From NCBI GenBank assembly GCA_023251555.1, contig JAHEYN010000023.1, forward strand, positions 1-41,848: a stretch of 41,848 nucleotides of DNA, in the 5' to 3' direction. Position numbers and translations under genes: made by a program. Origin of the DNA: Bacteroidota bacterium (lineage in GTDB: Bacteria; Bacteroidota; Bacteroidia; AKYH767-A; JAHEYN01). The notes beneath the pieces were generated by a model, which had not been told where the DNA came from, made no database searches, and saw nothing but the letters and a program-made list of their open reading frames with translations. Position 1 is the first letter of the stretch, and the number at the start of each line of letters is the position of its first letter. Below are positions 23,513 through 33,723 of this stretch, piece after piece.

Positions 23513-24868
23513 ATGCATTTTCGCCTTATACCGCTGATGGTTTTTACGCTTATGGCAGGAGTGTATTCTCTTTTTATTTCATGCAGCATGAAAAATATTC
23601 CTGTCTCGGCTGCTCCCGCTGCTGATACACTTCCGGTCAAAGCTGAGTATTACAAGAGAGACTTCACCAGGTATGAGAATTATGTATATGAAAAGAATAT
23701 CAGGACAGTGCGGCTTTTCCGCCAGGGATTTGAAGGCTCCCTGCCGCTTATAGAACTTAACACATCAGGGAAACTTCAGCTTGATTTTGACGATCTTAAT
23801 GCGGGTGTGAGAGATTATTATTACACATTCGTTCACTGCGATGCCGGCTGGCAGCCTACGGACATACAACAGTTTGATTACATTTCGGGTTATCTTGACG
23901 AGAGAGTTTCTGATTACAGGTTTTCCTTCAATACACTCCGCCGCTATACGCACTACACTGCTCTTTTTCCCAATGAAGATATCAGGTTTACGAAATCCGG
24001 CAATTATCTGTTAAAGGTTTATGCAGACAATGACCAGGAGCACCTCATCATTACAAGAAGGTTCATGGTTTTTGAAAATATTGTTTCGGTGAAAGCCGGT
24101 GTTCATCGTGCTACTGTAATCGCGGATCGCAATGCAAAACAGGAAATAGATTTTACTGTTTATTGCAATGACTACGTTATTGACAACCCTTTCGGGAGCC
24201 TCAGGGTGGTTATTATGCAGAACGGCAGGTGGGATAATCCCATCACCGGCCTTAAACCGCTTTTTGTGAAAGACAGGGAGCTGGTTTATGATTACGAACA
24301 GGAAAATGTTTTCAACGGGGGTAATGAGTTCCGTAATTTTGATATCCGCAGCCTGCGTTTCCAGACAGACAGGGTCAGGGATATTGTTTCCGACTCATTG
24401 GGCTACCGGGTTTATCTTCTCAACGATGCCAGGCGGAGCACCTTCAGCTATTCCACATTGCAGGATATCAATGGGAGGTACTATATCAAAATTCAGGAAG
24501 GGAGAGACAATGAGACGGAACCTGATTACGCTGAGGTACATTTTTCATTTCCTTATGAGCAGCCTCCTGCTGACGGGAATTTTTACGTTTTCGGCGCCCT
24601 GACCGACTGGAACATCTCTCCGGAGTCGCAGATGAAGTACAATTACACCACTTACTGTTTTGAATGCACGCTTTACCTCAAGCAGGGATATTACAATTAC
24701 GAATATGTTTTTATGAAAGACGGCAGCCGCTTCCCCGATGAAACCCCGGCGGAAGGGAATCATTACGAAACGGAAAATAATTATGACATTTTTGTGTACA
24801 ACAAACCCGTTGGCAGCCGCTATGACCAGCTCATAGGATACCAGGGGCTGAATACGCTGGGGAGATAA
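23513..24868 (+). CDS. Type IX secretion system plug protein (DUF5103)
   Basis: The ATG at 23513 starts a hydrophobic leader ending in LFISCSMKN, giving a 451-residue lipoprotein-like product. The build matches DUF5103: an N-terminal beta-domain with NIRTVRLFRQGFEGSLPLIELN, the conserved YYYTFVHCDAGW, and YISGY; a middle domain with NEDIRFTKSGNYLLKVY; and a C-terminal domain with NFYVFGALTDW and YNYEYVFMKDG. This family is known as the Plug that closes the unused side of the SprA outer-membrane translocon of the type IX secretion system. No sprA or por genes are in this window, which is usual because T9SS genes are scattered. Confidence 0.87.
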   Translation: MHFRLIPLMVFTLMAGVYSLFISCSMKNIPVSAAPAADTLPVKAEYYKRDFTRYENYVYEKNIRTVRLFRQGFEGSLPLIELNTSGKLQLDFDDLNAGVRDYYYTFVHCDAGWQPTDIQQFDYISGYLDERVSDYRFSFNTLRRYTHYTALFPNEDIRFTKSGNYLLKVYADNDQEHLIITRRFMVFENIVSVKAGVHRATVIADRNAKQEIDFTVYCNDYVIDNPFGSLRVVIMQNGRWDNPITGLKPLFVKDRELVYDYEQENVFNGGNEFRNFDIRSLRFQTDRVRDIVSDSLGYRVYLLNDARRSTFSYSTLQDINGRYYIKIQEGRDNETEPDYAEVHFSFPYEQPPADGNFYVFGALTDWNISPESQMKYNYTTYCFECTLYLKQGYYNYEYVFMKDGSRFPDETPAEGNHYETENNYDIFVYNKPVGSRYDQLIGYQGLNTLGR

Positions 24869-24873
24869 TGAAC

Positions 24874-24897
24874 TACCTCGCCGCAAGCAGCGAGGTA
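24874..24897. repeat. Hairpin after the T9SS plug gene
   Basis: TACCTCGC (24874-24881) and GCGAGGTA (24890-24897) form a perfect 8-bp stem with an 8-nt loop, 5 bp after the stop codon. No T-run follows, so it is not a standard intrinsic terminator. It may protect the mRNA end or belong to the adjacent palindromic repeat. Confidence 0.55.
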
Positions 24898-24920
24898 TCT
24901 TAAGAAAATTTGATCATCAT

Positions 24921-24991
24921 TCCGCAGCAAGCTGCGGGGAATTGGACCAGGCCTTCTCGTCCGCCGTAGCGGAACGCGAAGGCGGATTAAA
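24921..24991. repeat. 71-bp dispersed palindromic repeat, copy B
   Basis: This is the second copy of the element at 17609-17679, same orientation, about 64 of 71 positions identical. Together with the hairpin just before it (24874-24897) it fills the gap between the plug gene and apaG. Confidence 0.75.
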
Positions 24992-25070
24992 AGTACCGGA
25001 ATGTTTCTTTGGCTGCCGGGATCTGCCAGGAGTTTTTAACACCCCCTGTTGAAATATTTAAAAATAAAAT

Positions 25071-25102
25071 TTGTTTTTTCAAGAATTCATTCTATACATT
25101 TG
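25071..25102 (+). promoter_or_regulatory. Promoter of apaG
   Basis: TTG at 25071-25073, a 21-bp spacer and TACATTTG at 25095-25102 match the phylum consensus. The leader to the ATG at 25121 would be about 10 nt. Confidence 0.6.
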
Positions 25103-25120
25103 GCCTGCAAAACATAACCT

Positions 25121-25507
25121 ATGACAACAGAAATCACTTCAGGTATAAAAGTCAGCGTGGAAACCGGATACGATCCTTCGCAGTCTCATCCCTCGCAATC
25201 ACATTACTTTTTTTCCTATACCATCACGATACAGAATGCAAGTGATTATACCATACAGCTCCGCAGGCGCCACTGGTACATCTTTGATTCCTCAGGCAAC
25301 AACTCGGAGGTTGAAGGGGAAGGAGTGCTTGGAAGGCAGCCGGTGCTTGCTCCCGGGGATGTTTATGAATATACCTCCGGCTGCAACCTCCGTTCCGATA
25401 TGGGCTCCATGCACGGAGTTTTTCTGGTCGAAAGGAAAACTGACGGCAGGCTGCTGGAAGTGAAGATTCCGATGTTTGAACTGGTAATGCCTCACAAGTA
25501 TAACTGA
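25121..25507 (+). CDS. apaG: ApaG domain protein
   Basis: A 128-residue protein of the ApaG family, a fibronectin-III-like beta sandwich. Typical segments are FFSYTITIQNASDYTIQL, RRRHWYIFDSSG, VEGEGVLGRQPVLAPGDVYEYTSGC and MHGVFLV. ApaG is associated with Co2+/Mg2+ tolerance in Salmonella, but its molecular activity is unclear; plant and F-box homologues suggest a protein- or nucleotide-binding role. It has its own promoter and a hairpin behind it, so it seems to be transcribed alone. Confidence 0.94.
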   Translation: MTTEITSGIKVSVETGYDPSQSHPSQSHYFFSYTITIQNASDYTIQLRRRHWYIFDSSGNNSEVEGEGVLGRQPVLAPGDVYEYTSGCNLRSDMGSMHGVFLVERKTDGRLLEVKIPMFELVMPHKYN

Positions 25508-25514
25508 GGCTGGT

Positions 25515-25538
25515 ACAGGTTTTTTTTTACAAACCTGT
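25515..25538. terminator. Hairpin after apaG, possible terminator
   Basis: ACAGGTTT (25515-25522) and AAACCTGT (25531-25538) form an 8-bp stem 8 bp after the apaG stop. The T-rich part lies in the loop rather than after the stem, so intrinsic termination is uncertain. Confidence 0.4.
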
Positions 25539-25582
25539 TCATAACTTATACAAGTACCGGAAGAACGGAAAGATTTCTTTTT

Positions 25583-25590
25583 TATTTTTG
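25583..25590 (+). promoter_or_regulatory. -7 box of the solute-binding lipoprotein gene
   Basis: TATTTTTG matches TAnnTTTG exactly, 22 bp before the ATG at 25613. No clear TTG lies at -33. Confidence 0.45.
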
Positions 25591-25612
25591 TTTCTTACAA
25601 GAAAAAATCAAA

Positions 25613-27295
25613 ATGCTGCGCTCCACGTACTGGTATTTCTTCATAACACCTGTTTTTCTTTCGCTTGCCTTTATTTCCTGTCGTAATCATGCCCATAAAG
25701 GAAATGAGAAAACTGTTTTCCGTTATAATGAATCTGCCGGCATCTCATCTCTTGATCCCGCCTATGCGCGTGACCTTGCGAATATATGGGCGGTAAACCA
25801 GCTCTATAACGGGCTCGTACAGATGAACGATAAACTCGAAGTTGAACCATGCATTGCGAAGAAATGGGAGGTCTCCAGAGACGGGCTTGTATACACTTTC
25901 CACCTGCGCACGGATGTTTTCTTTCATGATGACTCGGTGTTTGAAGGAGGAAAGGGGAGAAGGGTTGTCGCACAGGATTTTGTAAACAGTTTCTTCCGGA
26001 TCACAGATCCCAGGGTGGCTTCACCCGGGGCCTGGATTTTTAATAATGTATCCAAGTCTGTCAAATATAACTTCCTTGGCTTTGACGCTGTCAACGACTC
26101 TACGTTCCAGGTGTTTCTCGACAAGCCTTTTCCCCCTTTTCTGGGGCTGCTTACCATGCAGTATTGTTCCGTTGTTCCTTCCGAAGCAGCTGAGTATTAT
26201 GGAAAGGATTTCAGGAATCACCCTGTCGGGACAGGTCCTTTTAAATTCAAGCTCTGGAAGGAAGGTACCCGCCTGATCTTTGTGAAGAATGAAAATTATT
26301 TTGAGCGGGACACTTCCGGACAGGCACTTCCGTATCTTGATGCAGTTTCGATCTCCTTTACCACTGATAAGCAGATTGCCTTTCTTGACTTTATCCAGGG
26401 CCGTCTGGATTTTCTTTCGGGAATTGACGGGAGTTACAAGGATGAACTTCTTACCAAATTCGGGAGATTGCAGCCCAAGTATGAGAAGAAAATAAAAATG
26501 GAAACTCTTCCCTATCTCAATACGGAATACCTTGGAATACTTATGGATGACAACGTAGAGCTTGCCAGGACAAGCCCGCTCAGACTGAAGGCTGTCAGGC
26601 AGGCCGTGAGTTACGGCTTCGACAGGCAGAAGATGATTACCTATATGCGTAACAACATAGGAATGCCCGGCACATCAGGATTTGTTCCATACGGGCTTCC
26701 TTCCTTTGACGCAGCAAAAGTGACAGGCTATAATTACAACCCTGATATGGCGCGGAAGCTTTTGAAACAGGCTGGTTTTCCTGAAGGAAAAGGATTGGCT
26801 CCCATAACGCTGAACACAATCCCTCCTTACCTTGATTTCTGTGAGTATATACAAAGCCAGCTTGCAGAGATAGGCATCACCGTCAGGATAGAGGTGAACC
26901 AATGGGCAACCCACAAAGTAATGATGGCCAGATCCCAAATGGGTTTCTTCCGGCATTCATGGGTAGCTGACTACCCTGATGCCGAGAACTACCTCGCCTT
27001 GTTTTATTCCAGGAATTTCTCACCTTCAGGCCCCAACTATACTCACTTTTCCAGTGCCGAATTTGACAGACTTTATGAAAGGGCGCGTACAGAGGAGAAT
27101 GAGGAGAAGCGCTACATCCTTTACCGACAGATGGATCAGATTATTATGAACGAGGCGCCTATCGTGGTTCTTTATTATGATCGTGTGGTCCGCTTATTCC
27201 AGAATAATATTTCCGGACTGGGAAACAATGCCATGAACCTGCTCACACTTAAAAGAGTGAAAAAGATTAACACCAGGAGAACGGAGGAAAGTTAG
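25613..27295 (+). CDS. Family 5 peptide-type ABC transporter solute-binding lipoprotein
   Basis: A 560-residue protein with a lipoprotein signal ending FISC (Cys23). It has the SBP family 5 (DppA/OppA) build: SSLDPAYARDLANIWAVNQLYNGLVQ near the N-terminus, KWEVSRDGLVYTFHLR, the family signature region NHPVGTGPFKFKLWKEG, LRLKAVRQAVSYGFDR, and a C-terminal RYILYRQMDQIIMNEAPIVVLYY. Such proteins capture peptides or other ligands for an ABC importer. No permease or ATPase genes are adjacent, so it is an orphan binding protein here. It converges on lpxH with a 9-bp gap. Confidence 0.93.
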   Translation: MLRSTYWYFFITPVFLSLAFISCRNHAHKGNEKTVFRYNESAGISSLDPAYARDLANIWAVNQLYNGLVQMNDKLEVEPCIAKKWEVSRDGLVYTFHLRTDVFFHDDSVFEGGKGRRVVAQDFVNSFFRITDPRVASPGAWIFNNVSKSVKYNFLGFDAVNDSTFQVFLDKPFPPFLGLLTMQYCSVVPSEAAEYYGKDFRNHPVGTGPFKFKLWKEGTRLIFVKNENYFERDTSGQALPYLDAVSISFTTDKQIAFLDFIQGRLDFLSGIDGSYKDELLTKFGRLQPKYEKKIKMETLPYLNTEYLGILMDDNVELARTSPLRLKAVRQAVSYGFDRQKMITYMRNNIGMPGTSGFVPYGLPSFDAAKVTGYNYNPDMARKLLKQAGFPEGKGLAPITLNTIPPYLDFCEYIQSQLAEIGITVRIEVNQWATHKVMMARSQMGFFRHSWVADYPDAENYLALFYSRNFSPSGPNYTHFSSAEFDRLYERARTEENEEKRYILYRQMDQIIMNEAPIVVLYYDRVVRLFQNNISGLGNNAMNLLTLKRVKKINTRRTEES

Positions 27296-27304
27296 ATCTT
27301 ACCT

Positions 27305-28045
27305 TTAAAAGTTTTTCAACATCAGTTCGTTCCCGTCAAAAACAGCATAGGTGCTGAAGTTTATCCACTCCCCGAGATTAAGGTACCTGCTTTTTTCGGA
27401 AAGTTTAATATCAAGCGGGAGGTGCCTGTGCCCGAAAATGAAATAGTCGAAATGTTCTTTGATGAGAATCTCTCTGGAAAAAATCACCAGCCATTCTTTC
27501 TCTTCGCCCAGGAATTTCTCTTCTCCTTTTACTATCCTGCTTTTTCTTGACCAGTAGCGGGCGATGCGCATGCCTATATCAGGATGTATCATCCGGAACA
27601 GGAACTGACAGGTTTTACTTGCGAATATTTTTTTGATGAGCTTGTAGCCACCGTCGCCGGGTCCAAGCCCGTCGCCATGACCAATATAAAACTTCTTCCC
27701 GTTAATAGTCCTTGTTACGGGCTGCCTGTAAAGTAGGGCACCCGTTTCCGAAGGAAGATAGCCGAAAACCCACATGTCATGGTTGCCGGTAAAATAATGC
27801 AGGCGGATTCCCATGTCAGAAAGTTCACAAAGTTTTCCAAGCAGTCTGGTGTATCCTTTCGGGATAACTGTTTTATATTCAAACCAGAAATCGAAGACAT
27901 CCCCGAGCAGGTATAACTCTTCGGCATCCTGCCTGATATGATCAAGCCAGCGGACCAGCTTTTTTTCTCTTTCCGAGCTGGACTTTGCATCCGGCACGCC
28001 GAGGTGAAAATCAGAGATGAAATATATTTTCTTTCCGGGAGTCAT
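27305..28045 (-). CDS. lpxH: UDP-2,3-diacylglucosamine diphosphatase LpxH
   Basis: The ATG at 28045 (MTPGKKIYFISDFHLG) gives 246 residues; the open frame upstream overlaps the peptidase gene. This calcineurin-like metallophosphoesterase has all metal-binding blocks in order: SDFHLG, LLGDVFDFW, TGNHDMW, IGHGDG and FGHRHLP. LpxH converts UDP-2,3-diacylglucosamine to lipid X in lipid A synthesis at the inner membrane. Its start is 1 bp after the stop of the M1 peptidase, so it ends the gatB-TlpA-peptidase-lpxH run. Confidence 0.93.
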   Translation of the reverse strand: MTPGKKIYFISDFHLGVPDAKSSSEREKKLVRWLDHIRQDAEELYLLGDVFDFWFEYKTVIPKGYTRLLGKLCELSDMGIRLHYFTGNHDMWVFGYLPSETGALLYRQPVTRTINGKKFYIGHGDGLGPGDGGYKLIKKIFASKTCQFLFRMIHPDIGMRIARYWSRKSRIVKGEEKFLGEEKEWLVIFSREILIKEHFDYFIFGHRHLPLDIKLSEKSRYLNLGEWINFSTYAVFDGNELMLKNF

Positions 28046-28046
28046 T

Positions 28047-31000
28047 TTATTTCGCAAAAATTCTTGCCGCATCAGCGGAGTTATAAAATACAAAGGAAGA
28101 AAAGTTAAGTTCAAACCGTATGGTTTGAGAATATTTAATATTATTTATATCAAGAATATATTTCAGGTCATCAGACATGGCTTCCGGGAAAGGGAAATAA
28201 ATACTGCATATCCCGGGAAGTAAAGTGACTTCCAGGCCCACATCATAAATAAACTGTTTGGACTTTTCGAAAGCCTTTTTTGCATTTTCGTAGGTGCCGA
28301 TGTCTGCAAAAATCCTGACGGGCAAAGGAACAGGGAGGGATGTCCGGAGGTTCAGGGCAGCAAGCCATTTGTCGGTATTGCCAACAAAAACAGGAAGCTT
28401 GAATCCTCCTTCTTTCATCATAAACTGGTTGCTCATCCATCCGTTTCGTTCTGACCTCCCGAAGAAAGTTCCGTCGAACAGGTAATCATTGCTCCCGCTC
28501 AGCCCCGCCATCCTGACCTGGTAAGCCCCATCCGTGTTGTTTATAAGAAATCCCCCGAGAAAAAAACGGATGTCAAAGCCTTTATCTCTTCCCTTGTAAG
28601 AAAACCGGCGGTTGGTTTCAAGTGATGCCCTGATAAAATCTTTACCCTGTTGAATGTTTACAATGGTACTGGAAGGATCAATGATCCTTTCGTTGTTCAG
28701 GGTGTAGGTAAAGTCGTTTATGCTGTATTTGTCCCGGATTCTTACTTTGGTATAAGGGAAAGAATCTCCGACATATTTGACGTCTCCTTTATCTATCCAC
28801 ACGGATCTTATCTGGATGCTTCTGTTTACAGGATTTCTTGCGCTTTCTTTTTTGAAAGTAAAGATTACTCCGGGGCTAATCTTCCTGTAGTCCAGGAGAA
28901 AAGGAATGTTGTTGTAAGAATAGGATGCACCGGAAATATAAAAATGGATGCTTTGGAACAGGTCATCACCCGGCCTCCAGTCCACTCCGATGTTTCCTGC
29001 TCCCGCCAGTTTCCCGGAGCCTGTGCTGTAAAGGGGTGCGAGCAGGTAGCTTACAGGCCCGGATCCGGGAAGATGAGCATTATAAAACACAGCGCCCGCC
29101 AATGTTTTGTCGTAGTTGTCCCATGCAACAAGTGGAGCGAAGCGTATTTCTGTCCTGTCCGGATTTTCAAGAAATCCGAAAGGCCGTATCCTGAGAGGTT
29201 CCGTTTTCCTGAAAATGCCGTTTGCCCGGATACTGTTGTTCCTCCTGTTGATTTCAGGAATTATGCGGGAGGCATCAATTTTTAACAAATCGTAATTTCC
29301 GGCAGGGAAAGTAATTTCCTGTTTTCCTTTGAATCCCGCATACCAGTTTTCTGCAACAACAGAGTCTTTTTTGATCGAGGTGATTGAAAAAGGAGATGAA
29401 ATTCCGCCTTTGTTCTTAATTTTTATTTTCAGGGAAGACTGGCCTTCTGCAGCAAAACCACATATTTTATAATCAATATTACTGCTGGTGTTTATGAGGT
29501 CGTTGAAAAACCAAGCAAGGCTATCATTGCAGGTTTCCGTAAAAATTTTTCTCAGGTCTTCCGGTTCCGGGTGTCTGAATTTCCATGTTTCAAAATACCG
29601 CTGCATGGATAAGTTAAAGAGAGAATCTCCCTTGTATGCTCTGAGGTAGCTGAATGCAAGAGCTGTTTTTCCGTAAACAATGGCGGGATAGTTAAGGTAG
29701 GAGTATTCAGGAGCAGGCAGTTCAATCGGTTGCCCGGTGTTTGACCTTGCAGTGAGTAGATACCCGAAATCATAGATGTCATGATGAGTGAACCTGAGGC
29801 CTCTTTTTTTGGAAAAACGGATCGATCCACTCACACTCATCATATATTTATCTTCATAATAGGAGTTGATTCCTTCATCCATCCAGGGATGTTTTCTTTC
29901 ATTGCTTCCGAGGATGCCGTAAAACCAGTTATGTCCTGCTTCATGAATGATGATGAGCTCAAGGGCACTGGCGCTCCCTGCTTTCCCGATCACCGCTATG
30001 TTGGGATATTCCATTCCTCCGCCTGCACTTATTGTTCCTTCGGCAACGGCCGCCTGATTGTACGGGTAATCCCCGATCCACGATGAATAGGAGAGGATCG
30101 CATGGTTTAAGTATTCAATGCTTTTCTTCCATAAGTTAAGTTCGCGGTTTGTGAAAAGAGAGAGTGTAGTAATTTTCCGCCCTGAGCGGGGAAGTGTGAC
30201 CTCTCCTTTCAGTACGTGGTAACGCTTGTCTGCGAACCATGCGAAGTCATGGACGTTGGACTGCCGGAAGTGAAGTGTTTTGATTTCAGCGGAAGATGCA
30301 GGAATGCTGTCGTAAAAAGAATTCCCTGACATTTTCAATACTGCTGAGGAGTCGGCCAGAAGAAGGCGGGTTTCTTTTGCCTTTTCTTCCATCCATTCAT
30401 TTTCTTTTTCCCCGTCAACAAGGTCTCCGGTTGCACCCACCACATAGTTGGAGGGCAGGCTAATCATTATATCAAATGTTCCGAACTCGGAGTAAAACTC
30501 TCCCTGGTCGAGGTAAGGCATGGGGTTCCATCCATTCCTGTCATAGACTGCAGGCTTGGGGTACCATTGTGAAATCTGGTATGACTGTTTTGAGTGCCCC
30601 AGGCGGGAAAAGGAGGCGTCAGGTATTTTTACGTGGAAAGGAGTATTGATGAAAATTTTCTGTCCGCTTTTCAGGGTATCCGGAAGTATCAGCTTTGCGA
30701 TGTCGGCGTGCAGGGTGTCATATTCAAGCTTTGCCGGTTTCCCGTTTACCTTGAAGTCGAGCTGGTCAATATAACCCCGTTGATCATCGGGGGCATAAAG
30801 GAATTTAGTGTCCCTGTTTCCCAGCTTCTGCTTTGCCAGAGATGTGTAAGTATCCCTGTATGCATTGGGCCACAGGTGGATATATATAAACAGGAGCGCA
30901 TCCGGGGAATTGTTTTTATATTCTATGTTTTCATTGCCGAGAAGTTCGTGTTTCTGGTCATCGAGGTAAACATCTATGCTGTAATTGACTTCCTGCTGGA

Positions 31001-31079
31001 AATATTCCCTTGAAAATCCATTTGTGGCAGGCAGCAGGAAAGCTGCAATGAGGAGGTATGTTAAGAGAGGCTGTTTCAT
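28047..31079 (-). CDS. Secreted M1 family metallopeptidase
   Basis: A 1010-residue protein with a signal peptide (about residues 1-22). The N-terminal beta domain ([24 protein letters not shown]) is followed by the gluzincin catalytic domain: GGMEYPN near 354-360 (the substrate-binding G-X-M-E-N equivalent), the zinc site His379-Glu380-X2-His383 in IIHEAGHNW and Glu402 in [11 protein letters not shown]. The ~450-residue C-terminal part is beta-rich and may be an additional outer or cell-surface domain. Members trim peptides in the periplasm or outside. The ATG overlaps the stop of the TlpA-like gene and lpxH follows 1 bp later. Confidence 0.92.
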   Translation of the reverse strand: MKQPLLTYLLIAAFLLPATNGFSREYFQQEVNYSIDVYLDDQKHELLGNENIEYKNNSPDALLFIYIHLWPNAYRDTYTSLAKQKLGNRDTKFLYAPDDQRGYIDQLDFKVNGKPAKLEYDTLHADIAKLILPDTLKSGQKIFINTPFHVKIPDASFSRLGHSKQSYQISQWYPKPAVYDRNGWNPMPYLDQGEFYSEFGTFDIMISLPSNYVVGATGDLVDGEKENEWMEEKAKETRLLLADSSAVLKMSGNSFYDSIPASSAEIKTLHFRQSNVHDFAWFADKRYHVLKGEVTLPRSGRKITTLSLFTNRELNLWKKSIEYLNHAILSYSSWIGDYPYNQAAVAEGTISAGGGMEYPNIAVIGKAGSASALELIIIHEAGHNWFYGILGSNERKHPWMDEGINSYYEDKYMMSVSGSIRFSKKRGLRFTHHDIYDFGYLLTARSNTGQPIELPAPEYSYLNYPAIVYGKTALAFSYLRAYKGDSLFNLSMQRYFETWKFRHPEPEDLRKIFTETCNDSLAWFFNDLINTSSNIDYKICGFAAEGQSSLKIKIKNKGGISSPFSITSIKKDSVVAENWYAGFKGKQEITFPAGNYDLLKIDASRIIPEINRRNNSIRANGIFRKTEPLRIRPFGFLENPDRTEIRFAPLVAWDNYDKTLAGAVFYNAHLPGSGPVSYLLAPLYSTGSGKLAGAGNIGVDWRPGDDLFQSIHFYISGASYSYNNIPFLLDYRKISPGVIFTFKKESARNPVNRSIQIRSVWIDKGDVKYVGDSFPYTKVRIRDKYSINDFTYTLNNERIIDPSSTIVNIQQGKDFIRASLETNRRFSYKGRDKGFDIRFFLGGFLINNTDGAYQVRMAGLSGSNDYLFDGTFFGRSERNGWMSNQFMMKEGGFKLPVFVGNTDKWLAALNLRTSLPVPLPVRIFADIGTYENAKKAFEKSKQFIYDVGLEVTLLPGICSIYFPFPEAMSDDLKYILDINNIKYSQTIRFELNFSSFVFYNSADAARIFAK

Positions 31080-32221
31080 GGGGCATGATTCAGAGCTTCT
31101 TCAATTTTCTTTTCGAGTTCATTTCCTTCAAGGCCTTTGGCGATGATGGCTCCTTTGCGGTCGAGGAGGAATGAGTATGGAATGCTTTCGATGTCATATA
31201 GTTTTACTACTATGGAATTCCAGTACTGGAGGTCGGAAACCTGTATCCAGTCTATATGATCATTATGTATGGCTTTTTTCCATGCTTCTGCGTCTTTGTC
31301 AAGAGATACTCCGTAGATCTCCAGCCCTTTTCCGCGAAATTTTCTGTAGATGGCTGCAAGATGCGGGTTGGCCTCCCTGCATGGAGGGCACCATGAAGCC
31401 CAGAAATCAAGCAGCACTACTTTTCCCCTGAGGGAAGAAAGTTTTATGGCTTTTCCATTGATACCGGGAAGCTCCAGGTCAGGGGCTTCGCTTCCGGGAG
31501 CCAGTTTCAGCATGCTTTGCACCTTGAGATGAAAGTCATTAACAAACTCTGAGCGGGGATATTTTTGATAGAGGTTACTGTCTAATGTTTTATACAATTC
31601 AAGGTCGGCTTTTTCCGGCAGGAATGGTATTACAGAAAGAGAAACGAGAGAGCGGGGATGCTTAGTGATAAAGTTACGTGCTGTTTGTCTCCGGTTTTCT
31701 GCAATGGCAGTGTAAGGCTCTTCCATGACCCGGCTGAGAGAGTCCATGTTAAGGTTCCGGACTTTGGCTTCCTGGAATATGAGGGAGAGGGAATCAATGG
31801 CGTTTTCACTTTCCCTCAGGAGGGAACGGATTTCATTAAGTAATTTTGAATCCTCAGATCCTTCAATTTTTGCCCCGGCCTCCATATCCGCTGTGTCGGC
31901 CGTAATGATAACATCCTGGCAGGTGTCAAGGACGAGGCTGATTGTTTTATTGTTGCCGATCCGGATCCTGTAAAAACCAACCTCCTCAACTTTAGGGTGA
32001 AAAGCAAAGTTTCCTTCTTGTGAAATCACTGCCGAGTCAACCACAACAGGCGATGCAGTGATGAAATGTTCAAGATATGATGTCAGGCCGCCTGCATGGG
32101 ATATCTTCCCGCTTACAGATGTTCCCTGTTTATTGCGGGAAAGTTCAGAGCATGAAGGGATGGAAAGAAGAATTACAGATGCCGGAATAAGGGATCGGAG
32201 GAAAGGAATTTGGAATGGCAT
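31076..32221 (-). CDS. TlpA/ResA-like thioredoxin lipoprotein with DUF4369 domain
   Basis: A 381-residue protein with a lipoprotein signal ending SIPSC (Cys24). Residues about 30-130 fit the DUF4369 beta domain, a helical stretch follows, and residues 240-381 are a thioredoxin fold with WCPPC (Cys278, Cys281), [32 protein letters not shown]-type entry (location 245-276) and cis-Pro in [10 protein letters not shown]. It probably reduces disulfides or handles cytochrome apoproteins on the periplasmic side. It begins 14 bp after gatB and overlaps the peptidase start by 4 bp. Confidence 0.92.
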   Translation of the reverse strand: MPFQIPFLRSLIPASVILLSIPSCSELSRNKQGTSVSGKISHAGGLTSYLEHFITASPVVVDSAVISQEGNFAFHPKVEEVGFYRIRIGNNKTISLVLDTCQDVIITADTADMEAGAKIEGSEDSKLLNEIRSLLRESENAIDSLSLIFQEAKVRNLNMDSLSRVMEEPYTAIAENRRQTARNFITKHPRSLVSLSVIPFLPEKADLELYKTLDSNLYQKYPRSEFVNDFHLKVQSMLKLAPGSEAPDLELPGINGKAIKLSSLRGKVVLLDFWASWCPPCREANPHLAAIYRKFRGKGLEIYGVSLDKDAEAWKKAIHNDHIDWIQVSDLQYWNSIVVKLYDIESIPYSFLLDRKGAIIAKGLEGNELEKKIEEALNHAP

Positions 32222-32235
32222 ACCCGTGTGTTAAA

Positions 32236-33696
32236 TTATTTATCAAGTAATTCTTTTACGATCCTGCTGGCAAGTTTCGGGTCGGCTTTTCCTTTTGACA
32301 GCTTCATCACTTCTCCCATGAAAAGCCCTGTCAGTCCTGATTTTCCGGCTTTATACTCTGCAACTTTTTCGGGATACATGGAGATGGCTTTTTGAGCGTA
32401 ATCAATGAGCGATGCGGTGTTGCTGTCCTGCAGAAGGTTCTCTTCACCAGCAATCTGCTCAGGGGATTTGCCGGGGTTTTTAAGCAGGGCAGGGAAGATT
32501 TTCTGAACTGCGGCTGAATGGCTTACAATCCCGTCATCCATCATTTTAATAAGCATAGAGACAGAGGCTGGAGAGATATTTAAATCTTTTACTTCGAGGG
32601 CGTTTTCGTTAAGGTATGATTTAACGGGACCCATGACCCAGTTTGCAGCAGCCTTGTAGTTGTGCGTGTGCGCTGCCACTTCTTCAAAAAAAAGTGCGAT
32701 CTCTTTGGTGTCCGTGAGCACTCCTGCATCATATTCCGAAAGGTGGAACTCATCCGTGAATTTCCGGTGAAGATCACGGGGAAGAGGAGGCATCATGGCC
32801 CGTACTTCCTCAACATATTTTTCCGTTACAATCACAGGCGGGATATCGGGCTCAGGGAAGTAGCGGTAGTCGTTCGCCATCTCCTTGCTCCTCATGCTGA
32901 ATGTGCTTCCTGTTGCCGCATCAAAGCTTCTTGTCTCCTGTACAACGGTTTTCCCGGCTTCTATTTCATCCACCTGTCTTTTGATTTCATAGCTGATGGC
33001 GCGCTGCACGTTCCGGATGGAGTTCATGTTTTTCACTTCTACCTTTTTTCCCATCTGCAAGCTGCCCCGGGGCATTACGGAGATGTTGGCATCACAGCGA
33101 AGGCTGCCTTCCTCCATATTGCCGTCGCATATTTCAAGGTAGCGAACCAGCTTCCGTACCTCCGTGAGGTATTGATAAGCCTCATCTGCCGTTTTTATGA
33201 CAGGCTCTGAAACCATCTCAAGGAGAGGAACTCCTGCGCGGTTAAGGTCTATAAGCGTAAAAAACGGATCCTGGTCGTGAATGCTTTTACCGGCATCCTC
33301 CTCCATGTGAATGCGGGTAAGGCTTATCTGTTTCTCTTTCTTGTCTTTTTTGTTATTGATCAGGATATATCCTCCATTACAGATAGGGGTTGTATCCTGG
33401 GTAATCTGGTAGCCTTTGGGAAGGTCGGGATAAAAATAATTTTTACGTGCATAATGATTGTCCCTTCTGATCGAGGAATGGCAGGCAATACCGAGTTTCA
33501 CTGCATATTCTATCACTTTTTTATTGACTTTAGGGAGTGTGCCCGGATGCCCCAGCGTAATGGGGCTTATGTGGGTGTTGGGCATACCCCCGTATACCGC
33601 AGGATCAGAAGAATAAGCTTTGCTTCCTGTCAGGAGTTGTATGTGAACCTCAAGCCCTATTACAGCCTCGTATTTATCGTAAATACTTTCATTCAT
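32236..33696 (-). CDS. gatB: Asp-tRNA(Asn)/Glu-tRNA(Gln) amidotransferase subunit B
   Basis: A 486-residue GatB. The N-terminus YEAVIGLEVHIQLLTGSKAYSS, the YFYPDLPKGYQITQ segment, GVPLLEMVSEP and the C-terminal GatB/YqeY tail domain (GLFMGEVMKLSKGKADP) are characteristic. GatB holds the kinase and tRNA-binding part of the GatCAB enzyme that converts misacylated Glu-tRNA(Gln) or Asp-tRNA(Asn). gatA and gatC are not in the window. It is divergent from the molybdenum hydroxylase operon. Confidence 0.97.
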   Translation of the reverse strand: MNESIYDKYEAVIGLEVHIQLLTGSKAYSSDPAVYGGMPNTHISPITLGHPGTLPKVNKKVIEYAVKLGIACHSSIRRDNHYARKNYFYPDLPKGYQITQDTTPICNGGYILINNKKDKKEKQISLTRIHMEEDAGKSIHDQDPFFTLIDLNRAGVPLLEMVSEPVIKTADEAYQYLTEVRKLVRYLEICDGNMEEGSLRCDANISVMPRGSLQMGKKVEVKNMNSIRNVQRAISYEIKRQVDEIEAGKTVVQETRSFDAATGSTFSMRSKEMANDYRYFPEPDIPPVIVTEKYVEEVRAMMPPLPRDLHRKFTDEFHLSEYDAGVLTDTKEIALFFEEVAAHTHNYKAAANWVMGPVKSYLNENALEVKDLNISPASVSMLIKMMDDGIVSHSAAVQKIFPALLKNPGKSPEQIAGEENLLQDSNTASLIDYAQKAISMYPEKVAEYKAGKSGLTGLFMGEVMKLSKGKADPKLASRIVKELLDK

Positions 33697-33723
33697 TAAT
33701 GCAAAAATAACAGTTCTTTCATC

